Origin: Bacillota bacterium
GTDB lineage: Bacteria > Bacillota > Clostridia > Acetivibrionales > DSM-1351
Assembly: GCA_023391425.1 (NCBI GenBank)
Contig: JAEWAX010000048.1
Span: 1 to 30,540, forward strand
Direction of reading: 5' to 3'
Length of the DNA: 30,540 nucleotides
The notes below the pieces were generated by a model, which ran no database searches, had not been told where the DNA came from, and saw only the letters and a program-made list of their open reading frames with translations. This document shows, one piece after another, positions 23,917 through 30,540 of the stretch. The position numbers and the translations under genes are program-made. The stretch's first letter is position 1. Each line of letters starts with the position of its first letter.

Positions 23917-25227
23917 CTAAGAATTTGTGAATGTTTTTTCAAAAGCTTGTTCCAAATCAGCTATAAGATCATTTACATCCTCAATTCCAATAGATAATCG
24001 AATTGTTTCAGGTGGTATTTCTGCTATAATTTGTTCCTCTGCTGTCAATTCACCATGTGTTGTTTTGGGAGAATTAATAATAAGAGATCGTGCATCACCA
24101 ACGTTTGCATGAAAGCTGAAAATTTTTGTCGAGTCTATAAAGGTATTTATTTGTTGATCAGTTGCCTTTAGCCCAAATGTAAAAATTGCACCAGCACCTT
24201 TTGGCAGATACTTATGTGCTAAGGCCTTATACTTACTATTTTCTGCTGCAGGATGTTTTATCCAAGCTACTTCCTCTTTTTCCTCAAGATATCTGATTAT
24301 CTTTTCTGCATTGGAAACCTGCTTTTGAACCCTTTCTGAAAGAGTTTCAAGACCAATTAAAGCAAGATATGCATCAAACGGACTTATAGCTGCTCCAAAA
24401 TAAGCCAAATAATTCATTCTAACTCTGGTTGTAAATGCAGATGCACCAAATGCCTCTACGAAGCCTCTTTCATTTCCTTTGGTATCTCTTAATAAATATA
24501 CTGGTGCTGTAAATTGAGGAAACTTACCATTTGCCCAGTTAAATTTGCCACTTTCAAGTATTAAACCCGCTATTGCATTTCCATGACCATTCAATGCTTT
24601 TGTAGCTGAGTATATAACAATATCCGCACCATACTTTATTGGATTTAACAAGTAGGGTGTTGCGAAGGTGTTATCTACTATCAGCGGTATGTCATGCTTA
24701 TGAGCAATTGCAGCAAGTGCTTCAATGTCTGCAATCGAAGTATTCGGATTACTAATTGTCTCTACAAATATTGCTTTTGTATCAGCCTTAATTGAGTTGT
24801 TCCAATCATCTAAATTATCCAAATCAGCTACCTGATCAATATCAATATTAAAATTTGGATATATCTTTTTGAAACTATCAAAAGTTCCACCATAAACTTG
24901 TGAGGTAGTAAGTATTCTTCCTCCACCTTCAGCTACACAAAATAGGGTATATGTAACTGCTGCCATACCTGATCCTACAGCTACAGCTGATGCTGCTCCA
25001 TCAAGTGCAGCTACACGTTGCTCTAACACAGTAACAGTTGGATTTCCAACTCTTGTATACAAATAACCTGGTTCAGAAAAACTAAAAAGCCTTCCAGCTC
25101 TATCAGTATCACCTAATTCAAATGAAGCTGTCTGATAAATAGGTACTGATACTGCATAATTATGTTCCTTTGGGTCATAGCCTGCTCTAACCTTCAAAGT
25201 ATCAAAACCATAATTTTGTTCTGTCAT
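23917..25227 (-). CDS. metY: O-acetylhomoserine aminocarboxypropyltransferase (sulfhydrylase)
   Basis: PLP enzyme that makes homocysteine from O-acetylhomoserine and sulfide, or methionine directly when given methanethiol. The 436-aa protein is full length for MetY. It shows YLYTRVGNPT, the PLP contact region GSGMAAVTYTL, VYGGTFDSFK, DNTFATPYLLNP, the Schiff-base lysine in YSATKALNGHG and the C-terminal RLSIGIEDVNDLI. Start: ATG with AGAGGTG 6 nt upstream, not the in-frame GTG three codons earlier. It heads an apparent operon with the ABC importer and lies just downstream of the nitrogenase-like operon, which makes it the natural acceptor of any sulfide or methanethiol released there. Its leader holds a possible small reading frame. 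Confidence 0.94.
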   Translation of the reverse strand: MTEQNYGFDTLKVRAGYDPKEHNYAVSVPIYQTASFELGDTDRAGRLFSFSEPGYLYTRVGNPTVTVLEQRVAALDGAASAVAVGSGMAAVTYTLFCVAEGGGRILTTSQVYGGTFDSFKKIYPNFNIDIDQVADLDNLDDWNNSIKADTKAIFVETISNPNTSIADIEALAAIAHKHDIPLIVDNTFATPYLLNPIKYGADIVIYSATKALNGHGNAIAGLILESGKFNWANGKFPQFTAPVYLLRDTKGNERGFVEAFGASAFTTRVRMNYLAYFGAAISPFDAYLALIGLETLSERVQKQVSNAEKIIRYLEEKEEVAWIKHPAAENSKYKALAHKYLPKGAGAIFTFGLKATDQQINTFIDSTKIFSFHANVGDARSLIINSPKTTHGELTAEEQIIAEIPPETIRLSIGIEDVNDLIADLEQAFEKTFTNS

Positions 25228-25245
25228 CAAAAACACCTCTTTCGA

Positions 25246-25317
25246 TTAAATAGTTATTTTATAAAGAAAAATAGACTTGTGCCAAGCCATCGGCGACGCC
25301 AGAAGCCTTAGTTGCAC
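25246..25317 (-). CDS. Possible 23-aa leader peptide upstream of metY
   Basis: A GTG at 25315-25317, with AAGGAAAG 5 nt upstream, opens a 23-codon frame containing RLLASPMAWHKSIF and ending at TAA (25246-25248), 18 nt before the metY start codon. The first half is strongly GC-rich and can form nested GGC/GCC stems, in contrast to the AT-rich surroundings. That could be a structured regulatory RNA instead of, or as well as, a peptide. No SAM riboswitch or T-box consensus is visible in the leader. Expression is not shown by sequence alone. Confidence 0.35.
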   Translation of the reverse strand: MQLRLLASPMAWHKSIFLYKITI

Positions 25318-25336
25318 TTATACTTTCCTTAAGTGT

Positions 25337-25380
25337 AAAAAACCAGAGACTGTATTTGTAAAATACAGCCTCTGGTTTTC
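25337..25380 (-). terminator. Strong terminator closing the nitrogenase-like operon
   Basis: On the minus strand AAAACCAGAG-G-CTGTATTT / AAATACAG-T-CTCTGGTTTT forms a nearly perfect 19-bp stem with a 3-nt loop, followed by a T-run. It lies about 30 nt after the NifX-like stop and separates that operon from metY. Confidence 0.93.
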
Positions 25381-25409
25381 CAGTCAACGGAAGTTTCACT
25401 TCAACTCTC

Positions 25410-25748
25410 TTAGAAGTCACTTTTATTTAATATGTCTTTCTGTACAAATTTTTCTAGAACACTATCAATGGGGTAGGACGCTTCAAATACTCTCAGCCCA
25501 TTTGAAACAACATATGATAAAGCACCTCTTCCAATTTTACTAACCAATATTGCTTTACAGTCGTAAAGCTTCTGAATTGTATTATGAAATTCATCTTCAT
25601 CATGCTTAAATATTGTATCGCATTTTCTAAGTTCTACGAATTCGTACGTAGCATCTGTTACATTATATATATAAAATTGGGATGCTCTTGCAAAATGAAG
25701 ATCAATATTCTTTCCATCACTGCTAGCAATAGCTATTCTGTGAGTCAT
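25410..25748 (-). CDS. NifX/NafY-like dinitrogenase cofactor-binding protein
   Basis: A 112-aa protein of the dinitrogenase iron-molybdenum cofactor biosynthesis family (NifX, NafY and the NifB C-terminal domain). The opening RIAIASSDGKNIDLHFARAS is the family signature with its cluster-binding HF segment, followed by FYIYNV and the KIGRGALSYVVSNGLRVFEA half. In nitrogenase systems such proteins bind and carry NifB-co or FeMo-co intermediates. It is the last gene of the operon, 24 bp after metQ, with GGAGG 8 nt before the ATG. Its presence implies that the component-1-like proteins upstream receive a complex iron-sulfur cofactor. Confidence 0.87.
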   Translation of the reverse strand: MTHRIAIASSDGKNIDLHFARASQFYIYNVTDATYEFVELRKCDTIFKHDEDEFHNTIQKLYDCKAILVSKIGRGALSYVVSNGLRVFEASYPIDSVLEKFVQKDILNKSDF

Positions 25749-25772
25749 TTTACTATCCTCCTTGCATCAGGT

Positions 25773-26615
25773 TTAGAATGCTGGGATTACTGCACCCTTG
25801 TATTTCTCTTCAATAAATTTTCTTACCTCTTCTGTTGTTAATGCATTCTTTAATGCAACAACAGCTGGGTCATTCACTCTGCTTTTTTTAGTGACAAGAA
25901 TATTTGCATATGGAGAATCTTTACCTTCTCTGAATAATGCAGAATTTGCATCAATACCTGCTTCAAGTATTTTGTTTGTGTTTGTTATGTAGGCATCAAA
26001 GTCGTTTTTGAGTCTAATTATTTGAGCTGCGTCTATTTCTTTAATAGTTATTTTCTTGGTATACTCAGCAATATCCTTAACTGTCGCAGAATATGCTGGC
26101 AGATCAGATTTGAGTTTAATAAAACCATTATTCTCAAGAATTTTTAGTGCCCTAAATTCATTTGTTACATCATTTGGAATACCGATTACTGCACCCTCAG
26201 GTATTTCTTCCTTTGTTTTGTATTTTACTGAATAAAGTCCTATAGGCTCCACATGAATATTTCCTGCATTTGCTAAATTATATCCCTTTTCTTTATTTAG
26301 TGAATCTAGGTAGGGCTGATGCTGAAAGAAATTTACATCAAATTCTCCATTGTCAGTATCTTCATTACCATGATCATTCTGTAAAATCGTGATTTCGAGG
26401 TTAACCCCTTGTTCAGCAAGCTTTGGTTTAACAAATTCAAGAAGCTCTGAATGTGGCACTTGATCTGCTAGAACTTTCAATGTAACTGGGTTTTCTTTAG
26501 AAAATGCAGTTCCTGTAGTTGTGCCTGCCGCAGTGTCGGTAGACTTTCCGCATCCTGCAACCAACAACGTTATTGATAATACTACTCCTACTAATGATAA
26601 AACCCTATTTTTCAT
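25773..26615 (-). CDS. metQ: MetQ/NlpA-family substrate-binding lipoprotein
   Basis: A 280-aa lipoprotein with lipobox LVAGC (lipidated C22) and the NlpA/MetQ fold: VTLKVLADQVPHSELLEFVKPKL, DVNFFQHQPYLDSLN, IGIPNDVTNEFRALKILENNG, and ANILVTKKS near the end. MetQ proteins bind methionine (D- or L-) and related compounds. The EFDVNFFQHQPYLD segment that cradles the amino acid is conserved, so methionine or a close thioether analogue is likely. It is co-directional with metI, 133 bp downstream. Confidence 0.92.
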   Translation of the reverse strand: MKNRVLSLVGVVLSITLLVAGCGKSTDTAAGTTTGTAFSKENPVTLKVLADQVPHSELLEFVKPKLAEQGVNLEITILQNDHGNEDTDNGEFDVNFFQHQPYLDSLNKEKGYNLANAGNIHVEPIGLYSVKYKTKEEIPEGAVIGIPNDVTNEFRALKILENNGFIKLKSDLPAYSATVKDIAEYTKKITIKEIDAAQIIRLKNDFDAYITNTNKILEAGIDANSALFREGKDSPYANILVTKKSRVNDPAVVALKNALTTEEVRKFIEEKYKGAVIPAF

Positions 26616-26748
26616 AATAAATCATCCTCTCAATTATTAATTTTGTAGTTTTCCTTTCTTAACTAGAAAATACATAGCTGAAGCTTCTTAGAAAGTGTTA
26701 TTACAATTCATATATGTTTACTAAATTTTATGGATAAAAAAATAATAA

Positions 26749-27459
26749 CTATACTAGAAACCTCTTTTTAATTATATGCTTTGATATTATATCTCCTAGA
26801 AATTGAACCAACTGAACTATTATTATAAGTACTAATACTGCTGCAATTAGAATATCTGTTTTAAATCTAGAATATCCAAATCTAACAGCAACATCGCCCA
26901 GGCCTCCTGCACCAAAGGAACCTGCAAGAGCTGTTATTGATATTATTGTTATAATTGCAACGGTAAAGGCTCGAACAAGTGATGGTAGAGCTTCAGGCAC
27001 TAACACCTTCGTAACTATATAGTAATTTGGAGTACCCATTGACTTCGCAGCCTCAATCTTCCCTTTAGTGACCTCAAGTATACTACTCTCAACAAGTCTT
27101 CCAAACATTGGTACACAACTTGCAACAAGAGCAAATATGCAGGCTTCAGGGCCATATGCTCTGCCAATAAACAATCTAGAAAGAGGCAGCGTAAGTATAA
27201 TCAATATCATAGATGGCAGTGATCTAAGTACATTTACTATTGCGCCTAGAGCCTTATTAAATATTGGCATTGGGTGAAGACCTTGTTTGTCAGTCACAAC
27301 TAGGATAATTCCTAAGACAATTCCTAAAAAGAGGGTAAATATTGTTGTTAGAATCGTCATATATAGAGTATCTTTTATTGCTGGGGCAACAATTTCCCAA
27401 ACATCTTTTCCAAACGCACTCTTCAATACATCAAAAATACTACTGTTATTAAAATTCAT
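26749..27459 (-). CDS. metI: Methionine-type ABC transporter permease
   Basis: A 236-aa permease with five or six predicted helices and the coupling motif EAAKSMGTPNYYIVTKVLVPEA. The segments VNVLRSLPSMILII and ALAGSFGAGGLGDVAVRFGYSRF are hallmarks of MetI. It is slightly longer than most MetI proteins at the N-terminus. Its start overlaps the metN stop by 4 nt (ATGA), so the two are translationally coupled. Confidence 0.93.
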   Translation of the reverse strand: MNFNNSSIFDVLKSAFGKDVWEIVAPAIKDTLYMTILTTIFTLFLGIVLGIILVVTDKQGLHPMPIFNKALGAIVNVLRSLPSMILIILTLPLSRLFIGRAYGPEACIFALVASCVPMFGRLVESSILEVTKGKIEAAKSMGTPNYYIVTKVLVPEALPSLVRAFTVAIITIISITALAGSFGAGGLGDVAVRFGYSRFKTDILIAAVLVLIIIVQLVQFLGDIISKHIIKKRFLV

Positions 27460-28247
27460 ATATACTCACCCTCCTTTACCCATTGGTTTGTTGCAAATTC
27501 AGCATTTATTTTTACAAATAACTTTGCCGTTTCGCTTTGCGGATGTTGGAAAACCTCCCTAACTGTTCCTTGTTCAACTATAAATCCATTTTCTAAAACA
27601 GCCATGTTATTACAGGAGTACTTTATTACCTCAAGTTCATGAGTAATTAAAATAATTGTTAGTCCTAACTTTCGATTTATATCCTTTAACAAATCCAACA
27701 CCGAAAGCGTTGTCTGCGGGTCAAGCGCCGAAGTTGCTTCGTCACTTAGTAATACATCAGGATTGTTAGCTAGTGCCCTTGCTATTCCAACTCTTTGCTT
27801 TTGCCCACCACTAAGCTGTCCTATCTGGCAATTAATTTTATCGGTTAGTTCAACTAATTCTAGAATCTCTTCTACCCTCTGCTTTATATACTCTTTTTTG
27901 TAACCAGCAACTTCTAGTGGGTATGCAACGTTTCCATATACTGTTCTTGAATCGAATAAGTTGAAATGTTGAAATATCATTCCTATTTTTTGCCTATGCT
28001 TATTTAAATCTTTTTTTGATAAGTTTGTGATTTCATGTTCTCCAATACGTATCACACCAGTGTCTGGTGATTCTAAGCGATTTAGGCATCTGATGAGCGT
28101 TGATTTTCCAGCACCGCTAAAGCCTACAACTCCGTAAATATCACCCTTTTCCAACTCAAGATTTATCCCTTTCAGTACCTCTACATCACCCTCTTTAGTT
28201 TTAAAAGTTTTATGTAGGTCCTTTATAGCTATAAAACTATTTTCCAT
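27456..28247 (-). CDS. metN: Methionine-type ABC transporter ATP-binding protein lacking the NIL domain
   Basis: A 263-aa ATPase with Walker A GFSGAGKST (42-50), IFQHFNLFDSRTVYGNVAYPLE, signature LSGGQKQR, Walker B DVLLSDEATSALD and the H-loop ILITHELEV, all MetN-like. Classical MetN is about 340 aa because a C-terminal NIL (ACT-like) domain senses methionine and shuts down transport. Here the chain stops shortly after the nucleotide-binding domain (FQHPQSETAKLFV plus about 20 residues), with a proper stop codon, so that feedback domain is absent. It starts 13 bp after the NifK-like stop, which ties the transporter to the nitrogenase-like subunits. Confidence 0.93.
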   Translation of the reverse strand: MENSFIAIKDLHKTFKTKEGDVEVLKGINLELEKGDIYGVVGFSGAGKSTLIRCLNRLESPDTGVIRIGEHEITNLSKKDLNKHRQKIGMIFQHFNLFDSRTVYGNVAYPLEVAGYKKEYIKQRVEEILELVELTDKINCQIGQLSGGQKQRVGIARALANNPDVLLSDEATSALDPQTTLSVLDLLKDINRKLGLTIILITHELEVIKYSCNNMAVLENGFIVEQGTVREVFQHPQSETAKLFVKINAEFATNQWVKEGEYI

Positions 28248-28260
28248 GACTTCACCACCA

Positions 28261-29577
28261 TTATCTATATGTATTTAGTACTCTGTCATAGATGTCTTCA
28301 ATAACCCTTAGTCCTCCGTTGTACCCCGAATAACCACAATTTAGTACTAAACGATACGAGACTGGTGCACTTACAATGAGCAAATCTGCCTTAATATCAG
28401 CTGCTAAGTCTCTCTCCCAACCACTTCCAAGAATTAATGCTCTGTTCTTCTGAGGCTGCTCTCTTATCTCCTGCTGGATTGTACCACCATCAATAGAAAA
28501 GGAAACCTCTGTTGATCTTAAATCAGATATGTTTAAAAACTGCTGAATTATTGCTTCTCTGAATTCTTCAGGAGTATCATCAATTACAAACTGTTTTGCC
28601 GGAAGAATTCCAAGCTCGTTAAGCAGAAATTTCGAAAACCCTATGGAATATGACGCATCTAATATTGTGTAAAATCTCCTGGGTATTCCATATCTGAATT
28701 CCAACATGAAGTCAGCTGTTCTCTCTATAAAGGAATAATATTTTTCTTCCTCTTTTTTTATAAAAGCTTCAGCTATGTTATTATCTAGCTTACCGAATTT
28801 TACGACTTCTCTTAAAAACTTTGTAGTTTCTATTCCACCAATTGGTAGGTAAGGAAAATGCACGTATGGAGTACCGTATTTTTCTTCAAGGTGTTTAACA
28901 ATTCCAAGCCCAGTCCATGAATTTACAAGTATATTAAACTGTGCATCAGGAATGGTTTTCCACTCTTCTACACCACCGGATTCATTACCAAACAGAATAT
29001 TTACTTTTAGTCCAATTCCCTCTAAAACTCTCTTGATTTCTTCAAGATTTCCATTCCAATAAGGATCCTGATAAGGAACTGTTGCAAAAACATTAACTAA
29101 ACCATCTTGCCTCTCCCCGCCTTTATTATGAACATTAACATACTGGTCAATAATTGCATTAACAACTGCTTCATGACTAACATAATTATTACTTTTGAAG
29201 CCACCTGTTTCTGCAAATACGATTGGCCTCCCTTGTTCTTGATATTCTGAAGTAACCCTTCCAACATCATCGCCTACAATATCAGAAGTACATCCGGTCA
29301 GAACTACATACAAATCTGCATCTATAACCTGAAAAGCACCATCAATTACAGTCCTCAGTTTATCCTCTCCACCATATACAATATCAGCTTCAGCTGAGTT
29401 AGTGCAGGGTATGGTGTTTCCTCCAGCATAGCCTTCCCCCTGTCCGATAAGACTACTTACCTTTGAGCTGCAGCCAGGGCCTGCATGTAAAATCGGTACG
29501 CCTCTTTTTATTGCAACTACTGTCTGCTGTGCACCTATTGCACAGGAATATCTTGGCTGCTCAATAAACTTCAACAT
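28261..29577 (-). CDS. Nitrogenase component 1-like protein, NifK-type subunit
   Basis: A 438-aa protein of the nitrogenase component 1 family. Three cysteines, C12 (YSCAIGAQQT), C36 (GPGC) and C96 (TGCTSDIVGDD), have the spacing of the NifK P-cluster ligands, so an interfacial Fe-S cluster is expected. The N-terminus is about 58 residues shorter than NifK. ILVNSWTGLGIVKHLEEKYG and the RALILGSGWERDLA region fit the later Rossmann-like domains. The ATG at 29577 has GGAGG 8 nt upstream and overlaps the end of the NifD-like gene by 17 nt; the frame is open further upstream without a ribosome site. With metNIQ, the NifX-like gene and nearby metY, it most resembles nitrogenase-like C-S reductases of the methylthio-alkane reductase type (MarK role). 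NifN-like scaffold function is an alternative. Confidence 0.85.
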   Translation of the reverse strand: MLKFIEQPRYSCAIGAQQTVVAIKRGVPILHAGPGCSSKVSSLIGQGEGYAGGNTIPCTNSAEADIVYGGEDKLRTVIDGAFQVIDADLYVVLTGCTSDIVGDDVGRVTSEYQEQGRPIVFAETGGFKSNNYVSHEAVVNAIIDQYVNVHNKGGERQDGLVNVFATVPYQDPYWNGNLEEIKRVLEGIGLKVNILFGNESGGVEEWKTIPDAQFNILVNSWTGLGIVKHLEEKYGTPYVHFPYLPIGGIETTKFLREVVKFGKLDNNIAEAFIKKEEEKYYSFIERTADFMLEFRYGIPRRFYTILDASYSIGFSKFLLNELGILPAKQFVIDDTPEEFREAIIQQFLNISDLRSTEVSFSIDGGTIQQEIREQPQKNRALILGSGWERDLAADIKADLLIVSAPVSYRLVLNCGYSGYNGGLRVIEDIYDRVLNTYR

Positions 29578-30540
29578 GTACATTACCTCCAAGGAATGAG
29601 AATGGATTCTGCTCAAGCCACCATTTTGTATATGGCATTGTGCTATGTTTTGCAAGATTTGTTACAAACTCTTTATTATCAAGAGTTTCAAGTATTCTTT
29701 CAGCATAATTTAGAACTCCTTGGTATCCAAATCCAAAATGTTCATCACCAATAAGAAGTGTGGGCACACCAAGCTTTGCACCCCATAGAGTCATACCACC
29801 GTGTCTTGCTATCATAATGTCAGGTCTAACCTTGTTTAATATGTTAACAAGTTCATAAGCTTGTTTATTACATACATTGTAATTATGTACATCACCATAG
29901 GTGTCAACATCATGTGCTAATGCATCTGAGGTAGCATCACCATTATCATATATAGGATCGTGGTGAAATATCGCCGCACCCTGAACCGAAATACCAAGTT
30001 CTTGTAATAGTGCTATTAGTGCATGACCATGTGCTGCACCTGCTGTCAGATATGCTGTCTTTCCTTTAAGCTTTTCACGGTATTCTTTAAGAATTGGAAG
30101 TACCCTTTCATGCTCTTTTTTTATGATTTCTTCAACTTCACTCTGCCTATCAAGCACTATTCCCAGTTCTCTAATCCAATTGTCAGTACCTTTAATGCCA
30201 TATGCTGGTGGCGCTTTAATTTCTGGAACACCGTATACCTGTTCAAGTGCTGCTCCAATATATGTTCCTAAGGTTGGGCAAATTTGTATTGTTGCCGCTG
30301 CTTCGGATATATATTCCAATTCAGCTATTGTTGAAAAAGGTACCACATAACTAGGTTCATAGCCAAGTGGCTTTAATAAGTCATCAAAAATGTGTGAACC
30401 CCAGAAATTAATTATATTAACTTTATTTGTTTTTTTCCTTGGTGGCTTTACTATTTTTCTGACAATTGAATGGTATGCAGAATCAAAACCCGTAGTCCAT
30501 ATCTTAGATCTAAAACCTTCGCAATAGCAACCAACCACAG
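29561..30540 (-). CDS. Nitrogenase component 1-like protein, NifD-type subunit (partial)
   Basis: The C-terminal 325 residues; the N-terminus, with any P-cluster cysteines, lies beyond the right edge. YCEGFRSKIWTTGFDSAYHS corresponds to the NifD region after its third P-cluster cysteine. C87 in IQICPTLGTYIGAALEQVYG aligns with the NifD cysteine that binds FeMo-co (C275 in Azotobacter). Near the C-terminus GDEHFGFGYQGVLNYAERI aligns with the NifD segment carrying the second cofactor ligand (H442); Q273 takes that place, with H267 six residues earlier. The protein ends HVEVY and overlaps the NifK-like start by 17 nt, so the subunits are co-translated. It is likely the catalytic subunit of a nitrogenase-like reductase, with MarD as the closest functional precedent. 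Numbering is from the first complete codon in the window. Confidence 0.83.
   Translation of the reverse strand, partial: VVGCYCEGFRSKIWTTGFDSAYHSIVRKIVKPPRKKTNKVNIINFWGSHIFDDLLKPLGYEPSYVVPFSTIAELEYISEAAATIQICPTLGTYIGAALEQVYGVPEIKAPPAYGIKGTDNWIRELGIVLDRQSEVEEIIKKEHERVLPILKEYREKLKGKTAYLTAGAAHGHALIALLQELGISVQGAAIFHHDPIYDNGDATSDALAHDVDTYGDVHNYNVCNKQAYELVNILNKVRPDIMIARHGGMTLWGAKLGVPTLLIGDEHFGFGYQGVLNYAERILETLDNKEFVTNLAKHSTMPYTKWWLEQNPFSFLGGNVHVEVY

Noticed and set aside
25237..25336. SAM riboswitch or T-box before metY
   Set aside because: The leader is too short and has neither the S-box core nor the T-box GGTGGTACCGCG motif.
28261..30540. Conventional nitrogen-fixing nitrogenase (nifDK)
   Set aside because: The NifK-like protein lacks the NifK N-terminal extension, the NifD-like cofactor histidine appears replaced, and the operon partners are methionine-transport and sulfur genes instead of nifH, nifE, nifN or nifB. 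The right edge is not visible, so this is a judgement, not proof.

Overview
The window is AT-rich, gene-dense DNA from what looks like an anaerobic low-GC Clostridia chromosome (Clostridium / Ruminiclostridium type). The reasons are strong GGAGG ribosome sites, sigma-A-type promoters, frequent TTG starts, a conserved recG-rsmD-coaD block, a split GshF-type glutathione pathway, iron-sulfur enzymes and a nitrogenase-like system. No tRNA, rRNA, CRISPR array, phage gene or transposase was found.

Layout. (1) 1-5173, minus strand: core genes coaD (partial), rsmD and recG, then a dCache chemoreceptor ending in its own terminator. (2) 5403-8522, minus strand: gshA and gshB, preceded by a cysteine-rich ArsR-family regulator. 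The arsR and gshA promoters share an 11-nt box between their -35 and -10 elements, and seven 16-nt tandem repeats lie between the two genes. (3) 8837-16028: a carboxylate-type catabolic island. A PreA-like flavin/iron-sulfur oxidoreductase and a MatC-like permease run leftward. A LysR regulator, a MmgE/PrpD protein and a DASS anion transporter run rightward. The two structural promoters share the same two-part sequence box, so they look like one LysR regulon. (4) 16207-20717: copper handling. A perfect consensus promoter and a short terminated leader RNA precede copA. Converging on it are a secreted Thr-Asn-repeat protein with a CxxCxxC motif and a DsbD_2/TauE-like membrane protein with a cupredoxin-like tail. 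(5) 20733-25317, minus strand: a NitT/TauT-type ABC importer and the O-acetylhomoserine sulfhydrylase metY. A duplicated two-hairpin repeat lies between the binding-protein and permease genes. (6) 25337-30540, minus strand: a nitrogenase-like operon in the order NifD-like (runs off the edge), NifK-like, metN, metI, metQ, NifX-like, closed by a strong terminator.

How the parts may work together. The most interesting part is regions 5 and 6. Two nitrogenase component-1 subunits and a cofactor-carrier (NifX-family) protein are woven around a methionine-type importer, directly upstream of metY and a second, sulfonate/taurine-type importer. No conventional nif gene is visible. This fits a nitrogenase-like C-S-bond reductase for sulfur salvage, related to the methylthio-alkane reductase (Mar) of Rhodospirillum rubrum: import an organosulfur compound, release methanethiol or sulfide reductively, and capture it on O-acetylhomoserine. 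The substrate and the partner NifH-like reductase are not visible here, so this remains inference. A hand alignment suggests the NifD-like subunit keeps the cofactor cysteine but has glutamine where NifD has its cofactor histidine.
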